In this document: positions 8,357 through 16,323 of the stretch, in pieces
How positions within the stretch are numbered: position 1 is the stretch's first letter
Layout of the letters: each line of letters opens with the position of its first letter
Assembly: GCF_001425945.1 (NCBI RefSeq)
Contig: NZ_LMEB01000006.1
Location: 310,001-374,000 of the forward strand
Origin: Brevundimonas sp. Root1279
Lineage (GTDB): Bacteria; Pseudomonadota; Alphaproteobacteria; Caulobacterales; Caulobacteraceae
DNA: 64,000 bases
Direction of reading: 5' to 3'
Translations under genes and position numbers: made by a program
Notes under the pieces: generated by a model
Told to the model about the DNA's origin: nothing
What the model saw: the letters and a program-made list of their open reading frames with translations, nothing else
The model's database searches: none

Positions 8357-8992
8357 CTAGATCTGGCTCATCTTCTGCTGGGCCTTGGCGAAATACTGCC
8401 AGCCGGTCCAGACGGTGACGATGGCGGCGACCCAGATCAGCACGTAGCTGAAGGTCTGGAAGTGCGGCTGCCACTCCAGCGGCAGGCCGAAGCCGTCCCA
8501 CAGCAGGACCAGTTGCAGGCAGCCGAGGGCGACCATCTGCAGGACGGTCTTCCACTTGGCCAGCAGGGTGACCGGCAGTTTGACCTTGCCGGCGACGGTC
8601 TCGCGCAGGGCCGAGACGGCGAACTCGCGGAACAGGATCAGGCCGCAGGGGATGGCGATCTGCGGCACCGAGCCCCAGGCCAGAACGCCCAGAATGGCGC
8701 CGGTGATCAGCACCTTGTCGGCGATCGGGTCGAGGATGGCGCCCCAGCGGGTCGTGGCGTGCCAGCGACGGGCCAGATAGCCGTCGACCCAGTCGGTCGA
8801 GGCGGCGACCACGAAGATGATGAAGGCCGTGCGGCCGAAGCGGAACTGGTCGTCCGGCGACAGATACTCGGACAGGTACGGAATGCCCTGTGGCGCGGCC
8901 CCCGCCAGAATCAGGAACATCACCACCCCGGCGATCAGGCGCAGGCCGGTGAGGATGTTCGGGATGGGATTGGCGTGGTGGGTCGGGGTCAT
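8357..8992 (-). CDS. pgsA: CDP-diacylglycerol--glycerol-3-phosphate 3-phosphatidyltransferase
   Basis: PgsA makes phosphatidylglycerol phosphate from CDP-diacylglycerol and glycerol 3-phosphate, the committed step to phosphatidylglycerol and cardiolipin, in the inner membrane. The full CDP-alcohol phosphotransferase motif DGx2ARx8Gx3Dx3D is visible as D70-G71, A74-R75, G84, D88, D92, with the extra Asp67 before it. Several hydrophobic helices follow and the length (211 aa) is normal. In many alphaproteobacteria pgsA lies directly after uvrC; here carbonic anhydrase and an OmpA-domain gene are inserted between them. Confidence 0.92.
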   Translation of the reverse strand: MTPTHHANPIPNILTGLRLIAGVVMFLILAGAAPQGIPYLSEYLSPDDQFRFGRTAFIIFVVAASTDWVDGYLARRWHATTRWGAILDPIADKVLITGAILGVLAWGSVPQIAIPCGLILFREFAVSALRETVAGKVKLPVTLLAKWKTVLQMVALGCLQLVLLWDGFGLPLEWQPHFQTFSYVLIWVAAIVTVWTGWQYFAKAQQKMSQI

Positions 8993-8994
8993 TC

Positions 8995-9026
8995 GGTCTC
9001 GCTTCCGAAGTCTCGCTTCGGAGACC
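8995..9026 (-). promoter_or_regulatory. Stem-loop abutting the pgsA start codon
   Basis: On the minus strand the sequence just before pgsA folds as GGTCTCCGAAG / CTTCGG...GAGACC around a CGAGA loop. It also contains a direct repeat of GAAGCGAGAC. It ends 2 nt before the ATG, where a ribosome-binding site would lie, and no clear Shine-Dalgarno is visible outside it. It could modulate pgsA translation or be a remnant terminator of the upstream carbonic anhydrase gene. This is inference from folding by eye. Confidence 0.35.
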
Positions 9027-9065
9027 TCAACGGGGATTTGCCACGCTTCGTTGCGTGAGGCGAGT

Positions 9066-9689
9066 TCAGTCGAGCGCTTCGAACCGGCCGGGGCCGCTGA
9101 GGGCGCGCAGCACGCCGTCGGCGATGCCGAAATGCAGGCCGGTCAGGGTCAGTTCGCCGGCGGCCTCGCGCTCCGCGATCCACGGGAAGGTGCGCAGGTT
9201 GCGCAGCGACAGCCGCACGACGGCCTCCTCGGCGGCCTGTTCAGCTTCTTCGGGCGCGGTCTCCTCGCAGACGTGGCGCACGATCGGCGCGGCCTGCTCG
9301 ACCCAGGGGGCGACGAAGTCCTGGCAGTTCTCGGGCGCGCCGTTGCGCATGGCGCTGACCCCGCCGCAGTGGGCGTGCCCCATGACCACGATGCGCGAGA
9401 CGTTCAGCACCTTGACCCCGAACTCGAGCGCCGCCGAGACGCCGTGCAGGTGGCCGTCGGGCTCGTAGGGCGGCACCAGGTTGGCGACGTTGCGGACCAC
9501 GAACAGCTGCCCGGGGGCGGCGTCGAAGATCAGGGCCGGGTCGGCGCGGCTGTCCGAACAGGCGACGATCAGGGTGTGCGGCTTCTGGCCGGCGGCGAGG
9601 GCCTCATATTCGGCCTTGGCCTCCGCCCAGTGGCCTTCGCGGAAACGGCGGTAGCCCGACAGCAGGGCGTCAGCGGATTCGTTCGACAT
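9066..9689 (-). CDS. Beta-class carbonic anhydrase
   Basis: This cytoplasmic zinc enzyme interconverts CO2 and bicarbonate. With the ATG at 9689 the protein is 207 aa. The zinc ligands are Cys44, His105 and Cys108 (CSDSR and GHAHCGG), with the Asp46-Arg48 dyad intact. The longer frame to 9776 adds a 29-residue leader with no family similarity and overlaps the region upstream of the divergent OmpA-domain gene, so I prefer the internal start. It is transcribed toward pgsA with about 73 nt between them. Confidence 0.9.
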   Translation of the reverse strand: MSNESADALLSGYRRFREGHWAEAKAEYEALAAGQKPHTLIVACSDSRADPALIFDAAPGQLFVVRNVANLVPPYEPDGHLHGVSAALEFGVKVLNVSRIVVMGHAHCGGVSAMRNGAPENCQDFVAPWVEQAAPIVRHVCEETAPEEAEQAAEEAVVRLSLRNLRTFPWIAEREAAGELTLTGLHFGIADGVLRALSGPGRFEALD

Positions 9690-9880
9690 GCAGCCGGTAT
9701 AGGCGCTCGCTCCCGCGAGGGGGAAGAGGGGGACAGTCCGGCGGGGACGCCCGAGCGAAGAACGTGGGTCGTTCAAGCGGGGCCGCTCGGGATTCCACCG
9801 GATATCGGGCGCCCGAGCTTGAGCCTAGGCCCTACGCAGGGAAGGCTCGTCCCGAGCCGCCCTCGCATGAGGACAGGAAT

Positions 9881-10654
9881 ATGAAGAGGTTCATGACAGC
9901 CATCGCTGCGGCAGCGGCCCTCGCGGCGGGCGCCGTCGCGACGGACGACGCCCTCGCCCAGGCGAGGATCACCGGCACGATCACGGCCAATCATGGCGAC
10001 AGCCTGACGGTGCGGGGCAGCGCCGGCGACACGCCGGTGTCTCTGACCCCGGCGACCGAGATCCGGGGCACGTCGGGCGTGCTCGGGGTACGCGGTGAGG
10101 AACACCCCGCGAGCGACCTGATCCCGGGCCTGATCGTCGACATCGACATCGTGCCCGGCGCGCCGGTGCTGACCGCCGAGAAGGTCACCTTCAAGAACAG
10201 CGACCTCCGGACGGCCGAACAGATCTCCGCCGGCCTGGTCGGCACGGAAGGGCGCGTCGCGGAGAACACCGCCCGGATCGACAATTTCGGCACCCTGACT
10301 TCGGCCGGGCGGACGTCGGTCTATTTCAACGTCGGCAGCGCCGCCCTGTCTGACGAGGGCCGTCGAAGCCTGGATGACATCGCGGCCCAGGCGAAGGCTC
10401 TGAACACCCCCTTCCGGCTGGCCGTCGTCGGCCGCGCCGACCCCACCGGCAACGCCGAAGCCAATCGCCGGCTCAGCGAGCGCCGGGCCCAGGCGGTGAC
10501 CGATTATCTGATGCACAACGCCGGCGTCACCCCGGAGAAGTTCATCCCGACCGCCTCACTTGGCGAGGCCCCGATCGCCAACGACCCCGACCCGCCGCGC
10601 ACCGACGCCGAAGCGCGCCGGGTGACCGTCACCATCGGGGTGACCCCGCGCTGA
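9881..10654 (+). CDS. OmpA-family (peptidoglycan-binding) exported protein
   Basis: This 257-aa protein has a signal peptide (residues 1-28, ending ALAQA). Next comes a beta-rich domain of repeated short strands (about 30-105, DUF5666-like in look) and then a C-terminal OmpA-like domain (about 140-257). The peptidoglycan-binding core is visible: FNVGSAALSDEG, VVGRADPTGNAEANRRLSERRA and the final EARRVTVTIG. The ATG at 9881 follows AGGACAGGA. It probably anchors an envelope component to the cell wall. It converges with uvrC, whose stop is only 16 nt away. Confidence 0.85.
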   Translation: MKRFMTAIAAAAALAAGAVATDDALAQARITGTITANHGDSLTVRGSAGDTPVSLTPATEIRGTSGVLGVRGEEHPASDLIPGLIVDIDIVPGAPVLTAEKVTFKNSDLRTAEQISAGLVGTEGRVAENTARIDNFGTLTSAGRTSVYFNVGSAALSDEGRRSLDDIAAQAKALNTPFRLAVVGRADPTGNAEANRRLSERRAQAVTDYLMHNAGVTPEKFIPTASLGEAPIANDPDPPRTDAEARRVTVTIGVTPR

Positions 10655-10669
10655 CTCCCTGCCCGCCGC

Positions 10670-12586
10670 TCAGCGGGCGGGGTGGAAGAAGCCGTGAATG
10701 CGTTCGGCCAGGGCCTGGCTGACGCCCTCGACCTTGACCAGGTCGACGACGGAGGCCCGGCCGACGCCCTTGGCCGAGCCGAAGGCGTGCAGCAGGGCCC
10801 GCTTGCGGCCGGGCCCGACGCCTTCGATCTCGTCGAGCGGGTTCTTCTTGATGTCCATCGAGCGCCGCTTGGCGTGGGCGCCGTTGGCGAAGCGGTGCGC
10901 CTCGTCGCGCAGGCGCTGGATGTAGTAGAGGGCCGGCGACTTCAGGGGCAGCATGAAGGGCGGCTTGCCGGGCACGAAGAAATGCTCCTTGCCGGCGTCG
11001 CGGTCAGGTCCCTTGGCCACGCCGACGGCGAGTATGTCGTCCAGCCCCAGATCGGCGAGCACCGCCAGCACCTCGGCCAGTTGGCCCGCGCCGCCGTCGA
11101 TCAGCAGCAGGTCGGGGCGGATCACCTCCTCGCCTTCGTCCTCATCCTTGACCAGTCGGCTGAAGCGCCGGCGCATGACCTCGCGCATCATGCCGTAGTC
11201 GTCGCCGGGCGCGAGATCCTCGCCCTTGATGTTGAACTTCCGGTACTGCGACTTCTGGAAGCCCTCGGGGCCGGCGACGATCATGCCGCCGACCGCATTG
11301 GTCCCCTGGATGTGGGCGTTGTCGTAGACCTCGATACGCTCGGGGCGGCCGTCCAGGCCGAAGGCCTCGCAGACCTCGTCGAGGATCTTCCCTTGCGCCG
11401 AGCTCTCGGCCAGGCGGCGGCCGAGCGCCTCGCGGGCGTTGGTCAGGGCGTGGTCGACCAGGCCGGCCTTCTCGCCCCGCCGCGGCAGTTCGATCGAGAC
11501 CACGCGGCGGCCGTCGACGGTCTTGGCCTTCAGCGAGAAGGCCTCCTCCAGCAACTCCTTCTCGAACGGCAGGACGTTGGCCAGGATCAGCCGCGGAACC
11601 GGCTTGTCCTCGTAGAACTGGCCCAGGAAGGCCGCGAGAATTTCGGGGTCGGTGTCGGTCTTGTCGACGCGCGGGAAATAGGCGCGGCCGCCCCAGTTCT
11701 GGCCGCCGCGGTAGAAGAAGACCTGGACGCAGGCCTGGCCGCCGTCGGAGTACAGGGCGAAGACGTCGGCCTCGGGGACGCTATCGGCGCTGACGGAGTT
11801 CTCCATCGAGATGGCCGACAGGGCGCGGATGCGGTCACGCACGCGGGCGGCCTGTTCGAAGTCCATCTCATCCGAGGCGGCCTGCATCTCCTTGGACAGC
11901 CGGCCGATGACGGCCCGCGACTTGCCGCGCAGGAACTGTTCCGCCTCAGTGACCAGCTCGCCGTAGTCCTCCAGCGAGATCAGGCCGGTGCACGGGGCCG
12001 AGCAGCGCTTGATCTGGTGCAGCATGCACGGCCGGGTGCGGGTCTCGTAGACGCTGTCGGAGCACGATCGGAGGAGAAACGCCTTCTGCAGGGTGGTCAG
12101 GGTCCGGTTGACCGCCCAGGTCGAGGCGAAGGGGCCGAAATAGTCGCCCGGCGTGGTGTGGGCCCCGCGATGCTTGCGCACCTGGGGGGCGCGATGATCG
12201 CGGCGGATCATCAGCTCGGCGAACGACTTGTCGTCGCGCAGCACCACGTTGAAGCGCGGCTTCAGCTTCTTGATGAAGTTGGATTCGAGCAGCAGGGCCT
12301 CGGTCTCGGAGGCCGTGACCACCAACTCCATCGAGCGGGTCAGGGAGACCATCAGGCCGATGCGCTGGGTATGGAAGCGGCCCTGCGCGTACTGGACGAT
12401 GCGCTTCTTCAGCGACCGCGCCTTGCCGACGTAGAGGCAGGTCCCGTCCTCGCCGTACATGCGGTAAACGCCTGGCTTGTCGGGCGCGCGCCGCGACTCG
12501 TCGAGGATCAGGTCGGCGGCGACCAGCGGCAGGGGCGGCGAATCGGCGGGCAGGGTCTCCTCGGTCATTGCCGCCAATATAGGCAT
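10670..12586 (-). CDS. uvrC: Excinuclease ABC subunit C
   Basis: UvrC makes both incisions in UvrABC nucleotide excision repair. The 638-aa product has the N-terminal GIY-YIG nuclease (GVYRMY...CLYVGKA, about 39-60), a conserved Cys-rich link (RPCMLHQIKRCSAPC), a UVR motif (about 218-250), a C-terminal RNase H-like endonuclease domain (DNAHIQG, LLIDGGAGQL) and a terminal helix-hairpin-helix (IEGVGPGRKRALL). Length is normal. The start at 12586 is the longest in frame; the ATG at 12568 (MTEETLP) is an equally likely start with a GGCGG upstream. Confidence 0.95.
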   Translation of the reverse strand: MPILAAMTEETLPADSPPLPLVAADLILDESRRAPDKPGVYRMYGEDGTCLYVGKARSLKKRIVQYAQGRFHTQRIGLMVSLTRSMELVVTASETEALLLESNFIKKLKPRFNVVLRDDKSFAELMIRRDHRAPQVRKHRGAHTTPGDYFGPFASTWAVNRTLTTLQKAFLLRSCSDSVYETRTRPCMLHQIKRCSAPCTGLISLEDYGELVTEAEQFLRGKSRAVIGRLSKEMQAASDEMDFEQAARVRDRIRALSAISMENSVSADSVPEADVFALYSDGGQACVQVFFYRGGQNWGGRAYFPRVDKTDTDPEILAAFLGQFYEDKPVPRLILANVLPFEKELLEEAFSLKAKTVDGRRVVSIELPRRGEKAGLVDHALTNAREALGRRLAESSAQGKILDEVCEAFGLDGRPERIEVYDNAHIQGTNAVGGMIVAGPEGFQKSQYRKFNIKGEDLAPGDDYGMMREVMRRRFSRLVKDEDEGEEVIRPDLLLIDGGAGQLAEVLAVLADLGLDDILAVGVAKGPDRDAGKEHFFVPGKPPFMLPLKSPALYYIQRLRDEAHRFANGAHAKRRSMDIKKNPLDEIEGVGPGRKRALLHAFGSAKGVGRASVVDLVKVEGVSQALAERIHGFFHPAR

Positions 12587-12605
12587 CCGCGGCGCGCGGC
12601 GAAGG

Positions 12606-13052
12606 TCAGAACTTTCGCACCATCAGCACGCCGGCGACGACCAGGCCGACGCCGGCGACGCGGCCGAGGCTGAGCGGCGCGCGCGGCATGCCCATGGCCC
12701 CGAAATGATCGAGGATCAGGCCGATCAGCAGCTGGCCGGCCACCATCAGGGTGATGGTCAGCGCCACCCCCAGCCGCGGCACGCCCCAGGCCGCGGCCAC
12801 GACGAAGCAGGCCCCATACAGCCCGCCGATCCACGCCCACCACGGCAACCCCCGCACCGCCGTCATGTCCGGCCGGGTGTGCAGCGCGGCGGCGGCCATG
12901 GCGAGCGCGATCGTGCCCACCGCGAACGAGACGAAGGCCGCATTGACCGGCGAGTTCACCGCCGTCGCCAGCCGCGCATTGGTCGGCGCCTGCAAGGCCG
13001 TCGCGCCGCCCGCGAGGACGACCAGGATCATGACGAGGGCGGAGGGGTTCAT
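12606..13052 (-). CDS. DMT-superfamily membrane protein (DUF606/YdcZ family)
   Basis: This 148-aa integral membrane protein has about five hydrophobic segments. The family signature is the NARLATAVNSPVNAAF stretch and the SFAVGT motif in the first half. I chose the ATG at 13052 because the reading from 13157 adds a hydrophilic leader with no membrane character. DUF606 proteins are half-size drug/metabolite-transporter relatives of unknown substrate. It lies 19 nt upstream of uvrC on the same strand and may share its transcript. Confidence 0.82.
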   Translation of the reverse strand: MNPSALVMILVVLAGGATALQAPTNARLATAVNSPVNAAFVSFAVGTIALAMAAAALHTRPDMTAVRGLPWWAWIGGLYGACFVVAAAWGVPRLGVALTITLMVAGQLLIGLILDHFGAMGMPRAPLSLGRVAGVGLVVAGVLMVRKF

Positions 13053-13222
13053 GCGGGAGAGCGTAACGGCAAACGGGAGCGCCGCGCCACCTTCTGCCGG
13101 TTCATAGGCGCTTGGCGCAACGAGTTCCGACGGCGGCGTCGACGCCAATGATGTCATCTTGCCCGCGCCGCCATCCGATCGGGGCGGGCGTGCGTATTGC
13201 TCGACAACGCCGGGAGCAGAAG

Positions 13223-13633
13223 ATGAACGTCGTCGTCGCCTACGCCGCCACCCTGATTATCTTCGCCGTGATCGACACCGTCTGGCTCGGGGCCATGGGA
13301 GGCCGGCTCTACCGGCCGCTGGTCGGGGAGATGCTGGCCGAGAAATTCCGCCTTGTCCCGGCCATCGCCTTCTATGCGCTCTATGCCGCCGGCCTGACCT
13401 TCTTCGCGGTATTGCCGGGGCTGGCCGACCAGAACTGGAAGCGAGCGCTGCTGTGGGGCGGGCTATTCGGCCTGTTCGCCTATGGCACGTATGACCTGAC
13501 CAACCTGGCGACGCTCAAGACCTGGAGTCTCAAGCTGTCGCTGATCGACATGGCCTGGGGGGTGGTGGTCAGCGGGAGCGCGGCCGGCTTGGCCTGCGCC
13601 GCGGTGATGCGCCTGCTGCGCGGGCCGGCTTGA
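13223..13633 (+). CDS. DUF2177 family membrane protein
   Basis: This 136-aa inner-membrane protein has four predicted helices. Features seen in the family are VIDTVWLGAMGG near the N-terminus and the strongly conserved FGLFAYGTYDLTNLATLKTW segment (about 83-101). The ATG at 13223 follows GGGAGCAGAAG. The biochemical role of DUF2177 is unknown. In some bacteria such genes lie beside sigma/anti-sigma pairs and fatty-acid or amine-oxidase genes, and here the ChrR gene converges on it 1 nt away. Confidence 0.85.
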   Translation: MNVVVAYAATLIIFAVIDTVWLGAMGGRLYRPLVGEMLAEKFRLVPAIAFYALYAAGLTFFAVLPGLADQNWKRALLWGGLFGLFAYGTYDLTNLATLKTWSLKLSLIDMAWGVVVSGSAAGLACAAVMRLLRGPA

Positions 13634-13634
13634 T

Positions 13635-14273
13635 CTACAGCTTCACGAACGGCTGAATCAGCCGGCCGAGCCAGCCGTCCAGCTCGATTTGACCGTCCAG
13701 CGCCGCGACGCACAGGCACGGCTCGTCGGAGACGACCCGCGGCTGGTGCAGCACCTCGTCGTCGGCTTCCTCGAAGTCGCCGACCTCGAAGCGTTCGGTT
13801 TCGGTGGCGTAGGCCCCCTTGAGGACGCAGGTCAGTTCGACGCCTCGATGGGTGTGCCGGGGCGTCTTCTGACCGGGGGCGATCTCGAGGAGGATGACGC
13901 GGCAGTCGCCGTCTCGCGGCGCCAGCACGTCGCGGACCCGGATGCCCGGCCCGGCCCAGCGCCACGGGCCGAGCGCATAGCGCCGCAGCGGCTCGGGCAG
14001 ATCGGCCATGTCATTGGTCATCGGCGCCGCCGCGGCTTCACCGGCGTCGGCGTCGATCCGGGCCAGCGCCCGGGTCAGGGCGGCGTCGGACAGCGCAGCA
14101 GGCGGCGTCTCCTCCAGCAAGACGCCGCCGACGGCCTGCAGCCGGCGCACCCAGGCGTCATTGGCCGGGCGCAGCGCCAGATGGGCCGCGACGACCACCG
14201 CCTCGGGCGGGCTCAGGGTTCCGGCGGCATAGGCCAGCAGACGGTCTTCGGACGGATTGCGGGCGGGGTTCAT
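13635..14273 (-). CDS. chrR: ChrR-family anti-sigma factor with a degenerate zinc-binding anti-sigma domain
   Basis: This 212-aa protein matches ChrR, which holds sigma-E inactive until singlet oxygen or organic peroxides are sensed. The C-terminal cupin keeps all four zinc ligands at ChrR-like spacing: His140, His142, Glu146 and His176. The N-terminal anti-sigma domain normally uses His6, His31, Cys35 and Cys38; here these positions read Asn6, His31, Arg35 and Asn38, so that zinc site looks lost. The start overlaps the stop of the upstream sigma gene by 4 nt (ATGA), the usual sigma/ChrR coupling. Family call is high; signal responsiveness is uncertain. Confidence 0.85.
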   Translation of the reverse strand: MNPARNPSEDRLLAYAAGTLSPPEAVVVAAHLALRPANDAWVRRLQAVGGVLLEETPPAALSDAALTRALARIDADAGEAAAAPMTNDMADLPEPLRRYALGPWRWAGPGIRVRDVLAPRDGDCRVILLEIAPGQKTPRHTHRGVELTCVLKGAYATETERFEVGDFEEADDEVLHQPRVVSDEPCLCVAALDGQIELDGWLGRLIQPFVKL

Positions 14274-14842
14274 CGGGTCGTCTCCTCCGGCGGTCCGAGG
14301 ATCGTTCGGAGCTTGATCATGGCGTTGCGGATGCGCGACTTGACGGTGCCGAGCGGCAGGCCGAGCCGGTTCGCGATTTCGGAGTGCGGGCGCTCGAGGA
14401 AGAAGGCCAGGCGCAGAACCTCGACCTGATCGGCGCTGAGTCGGGACAGGGCGTCGCGGACCCGACGGGCGTCCTCCTGCATGGAGACGATCTCGTCAGG
14501 GCGAGGCACGCCGTCGCCGGCCGGGTCGATCTCGGGCGTCGGCAGGGGCCGCGCATCGCGGCGCAGCATGTCGAGGCGGCGATTTCGGGCGATGGCGAAG
14601 ATCCATGTCGCCGCCCCGGCGCGCCGCGCGTCGAACAGATCAGCCTTTCTCCACACCGTGAGCATGGCGTCTTGCGCGAAGTCCTCGGCCGCATTGGGGG
14701 TCGCGCCCGACCGGATGAGCCACGTCTTCAGCCGCGGCGCGAAATAGGCGAACAGCTCGGCGAACGCCTCGCGGTCACGCCGCAGCGCCACGGCCTCGAT
14801 CAGCCGGTCGTGCGCCTGAGGGTCCGCCTCCGGATGCTTCAT
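14270..14842 (-). CDS. rpoE: ECF RNA polymerase sigma factor, RpoE/ChrR-associated (ECF11-like)
   Basis: This 190-aa ECF sigma factor carries region 2 (AEDFAQDAMLTVWRKADLFD, then the NRRLDMLRR helix) and region 4 with a helix-turn-helix (SEIANRLGLPLGTVKSRI). I chose the ATG at 14842 (MKHPEAD) because a good promoter for this gene lies at 14894-14922, making the longer frame from 14971 untenable. The anti-sigma gene overlaps its 3' end. In Rhodobacter the equivalent pair drives singlet-oxygen defence genes including an amine-oxidase/DUF1365 operon, which is divergent here. Confidence 0.88.
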   Translation of the reverse strand: MKHPEADPQAHDRLIEAVALRRDREAFAELFAYFAPRLKTWLIRSGATPNAAEDFAQDAMLTVWRKADLFDARRAGAATWIFAIARNRRLDMLRRDARPLPTPEIDPAGDGVPRPDEIVSMQEDARRVRDALSRLSADQVEVLRLAFFLERPHSEIANRLGLPLGTVKSRIRNAMIKLRTILGPPEETTR

Positions 14843-14893
14843 ACGGATCGACCGTCTCGCTTCGGGCGCGGCATCCTGGACATGCATGAACCC

Positions 14894-14922
14894 TACTACG
14901 CTTTGCGGCGATGTCTGGATCA
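14894..14922 (-). promoter_or_regulatory. Sigma-E-like autoregulatory promoter of the rpoE-chrR operon
   Basis: On the minus strand TGATCC (14922-14917) is followed by an 18-nt spacer and TAGTA (14898-14894). TGATCC with an 18-nt spacer is the pattern I know for RpoE/ChrR-type promoters. Transcription would start about 40 nt before the ATG at 14842. This implies positive autoregulation. Confidence 0.68.
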
Positions 14923-14926
14923 CCGA

Positions 14927-14955
14927 CGATCCAATGACGAACGTCCGACGTACTT
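14927..14955 (+). promoter_or_regulatory. Sigma-E-like promoter of the amine oxidase/DUF1365 operon
   Basis: CGATCC (14927-14932), an 18-nt spacer and TACTT (14951-14955) face the opposite way to the rpoE promoter, with the two -35 boxes only 4 nt apart. The spacing is identical and the -35 box differs from its partner by one base. It lies 43 nt upstream of the amine oxidase ATG. Both operons would then respond to the same sigma factor. Confidence 0.58.
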
Positions 14956-14997
14956 CGACACGCCTGCACACCGCAGGCGTCAGTCCTCGGAGCCGTC

Positions 14998-16323
14998 ATG
15001 TCGCCTGATTCCGACACCCCCTTGAAGGTCGCGGTCGTCGGCTCGGGCGTGGCCGGCCTGTCCGCCGCCTGGCTGCTGTCGCAGCGCCATCGCGTGACCC
15101 TCTACGAAAAGGCGGACCGGTTGGGAGGCCATTCCCATACGGTCACCGCCGCGCTGTCGTCGGGGACCGTCGCCGTCGACACCGGCTTCATCTGCTTCAA
15201 TGACGCGACCTATCCCAACCTGATCGCGCTGTTCGACCATCTTGGGATCCGGAGCCGGGCGACCGATATGTCGTTTGCGGTGTCCATGGACCAGGGCCGG
15301 TTCGAATACGCCGCGCCCGGCCTCTTCGCCCAGCGCCGCAACGCCCTCAGGCCCAGGTTCTGGGCGATGCTCGGCGAAATCATCCGCTTCTACCGCGATG
15401 CGCCCGGCGCGCTGTCGGCGGGCATCGATCCCGGCCTCACCCTCGGCGCCTACCTCAAGCGAGAAGGGTTCAGCGAGGCCTTCCGCGATGATCACCTGCT
15501 GCCCATGGCGGCGGCCATCTGGTCGTCGCCGGCGCAGCTGCTGATGGACTACCCGGCGGAGGCCTTCATCCGCTTCTTCGGCAATCACGGCCTGATGAAC
15601 CTGACCAAACGCCCCCTGTGGCGGACGGTCGAGGGCGGCAGTCGGACCTACGTCGAACGGATGGCCGCCGGCATCACCGACATCCGTCTCAATCGAGGCG
15701 TCACGGCCATTCACCGGGCCGAAGGCGGTGTCGTCCTGCAGGACAACCACGGCGCTGTCGAGCGCTTCCACCACGTGATCATCGCCGCCCATGCCGACAA
15801 GGCGCTGACGATGCTGGCCGAGCCGACCGAGCAGGAGACCGAACTCCTCGGAGCCTTCCGCTACAGCCGCAACCTCACCCTGCTGCATACGGACGCCGGC
15901 CTGATGCCGCGGCGGCGCCGGGCCTGGGCGAGCTGGAACTATATCGGCGTCGACGACGGATTGTGCGTCACCTACTGGATGAACAAGCTGCAGGGGCTGC
16001 CCGGTCAGGACGTCTTCGTGACCCTGAACCCGCCGCGGCCGCCGCGGCCCGACACCCTGCTGCGCAGCGAGATCTACGAGCACCCTGTCTTCAACCCGCA
16101 GGCGCTGCAGGCCCAGAAGCGGCTGTGGGACCTGCAGGGGCATGGCGGGGTCTGGTACTGCGGGGCTTATTTCGGCGCAGGCTTCCATGAAGACGGTTTG
16201 CAGGCCGGCCTCGCCGTGGCGGAGCAACTCGGGGGCGTGCGCCGTCCGTGGTCGGTCGCCGACGAGAGCGGCCGCATCGCGCTGCCGGCCCTACGTCTCC
16301 GAGAGCCGGGGGTCGCCGCTTGA
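14998..16323 (+). CDS. FAD-dependent amine oxidase-like oxidoreductase
   Basis: This 441-aa protein has a Rossmann FAD motif at the N-terminus (VVGSGVAGLSAAWLL, about 11-25) followed by YEKADRLGGHSHTV, typical of the flavin amine oxidase/COG2907 group. The C-terminus keeps a second FAD-contact segment (GVWYCGAYFGAGFHEDGLQ). There is no signal peptide, so it is cytoplasmic or membrane-associated. In Rhodobacter the RpoE-controlled homologue lies beside a DUF1365 gene and a cyclopropane fatty-acid synthase-like gene, suggesting membrane-lipid modification under singlet-oxygen stress. Here the DUF1365 gene overlaps its stop. The substrate is unknown. Confidence 0.85.
   Translation: MSPDSDTPLKVAVVGSGVAGLSAAWLLSQRHRVTLYEKADRLGGHSHTVTAALSSGTVAVDTGFICFNDATYPNLIALFDHLGIRSRATDMSFAVSMDQGRFEYAAPGLFAQRRNALRPRFWAMLGEIIRFYRDAPGALSAGIDPGLTLGAYLKREGFSEAFRDDHLLPMAAAIWSSPAQLLMDYPAEAFIRFFGNHGLMNLTKRPLWRTVEGGSRTYVERMAAGITDIRLNRGVTAIHRAEGGVVLQDNHGAVERFHHVIIAAHADKALTMLAEPTEQETELLGAFRYSRNLTLLHTDAGLMPRRRRAWASWNYIGVDDGLCVTYWMNKLQGLPGQDVFVTLNPPRPPRPDTLLRSEIYEHPVFNPQALQAQKRLWDLQGHGGVWYCGAYFGAGFHEDGLQAGLAVAEQLGGVRRPWSVADESGRIALPALRLREPGVAA

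Noticed and set aside
14843..14971. N-terminal extension of the RpoE-like sigma factor
   Set aside because: The extension covers the sigma-E-like promoter elements on both strands; residues before MKHPEAD show no sigma-factor similarity.
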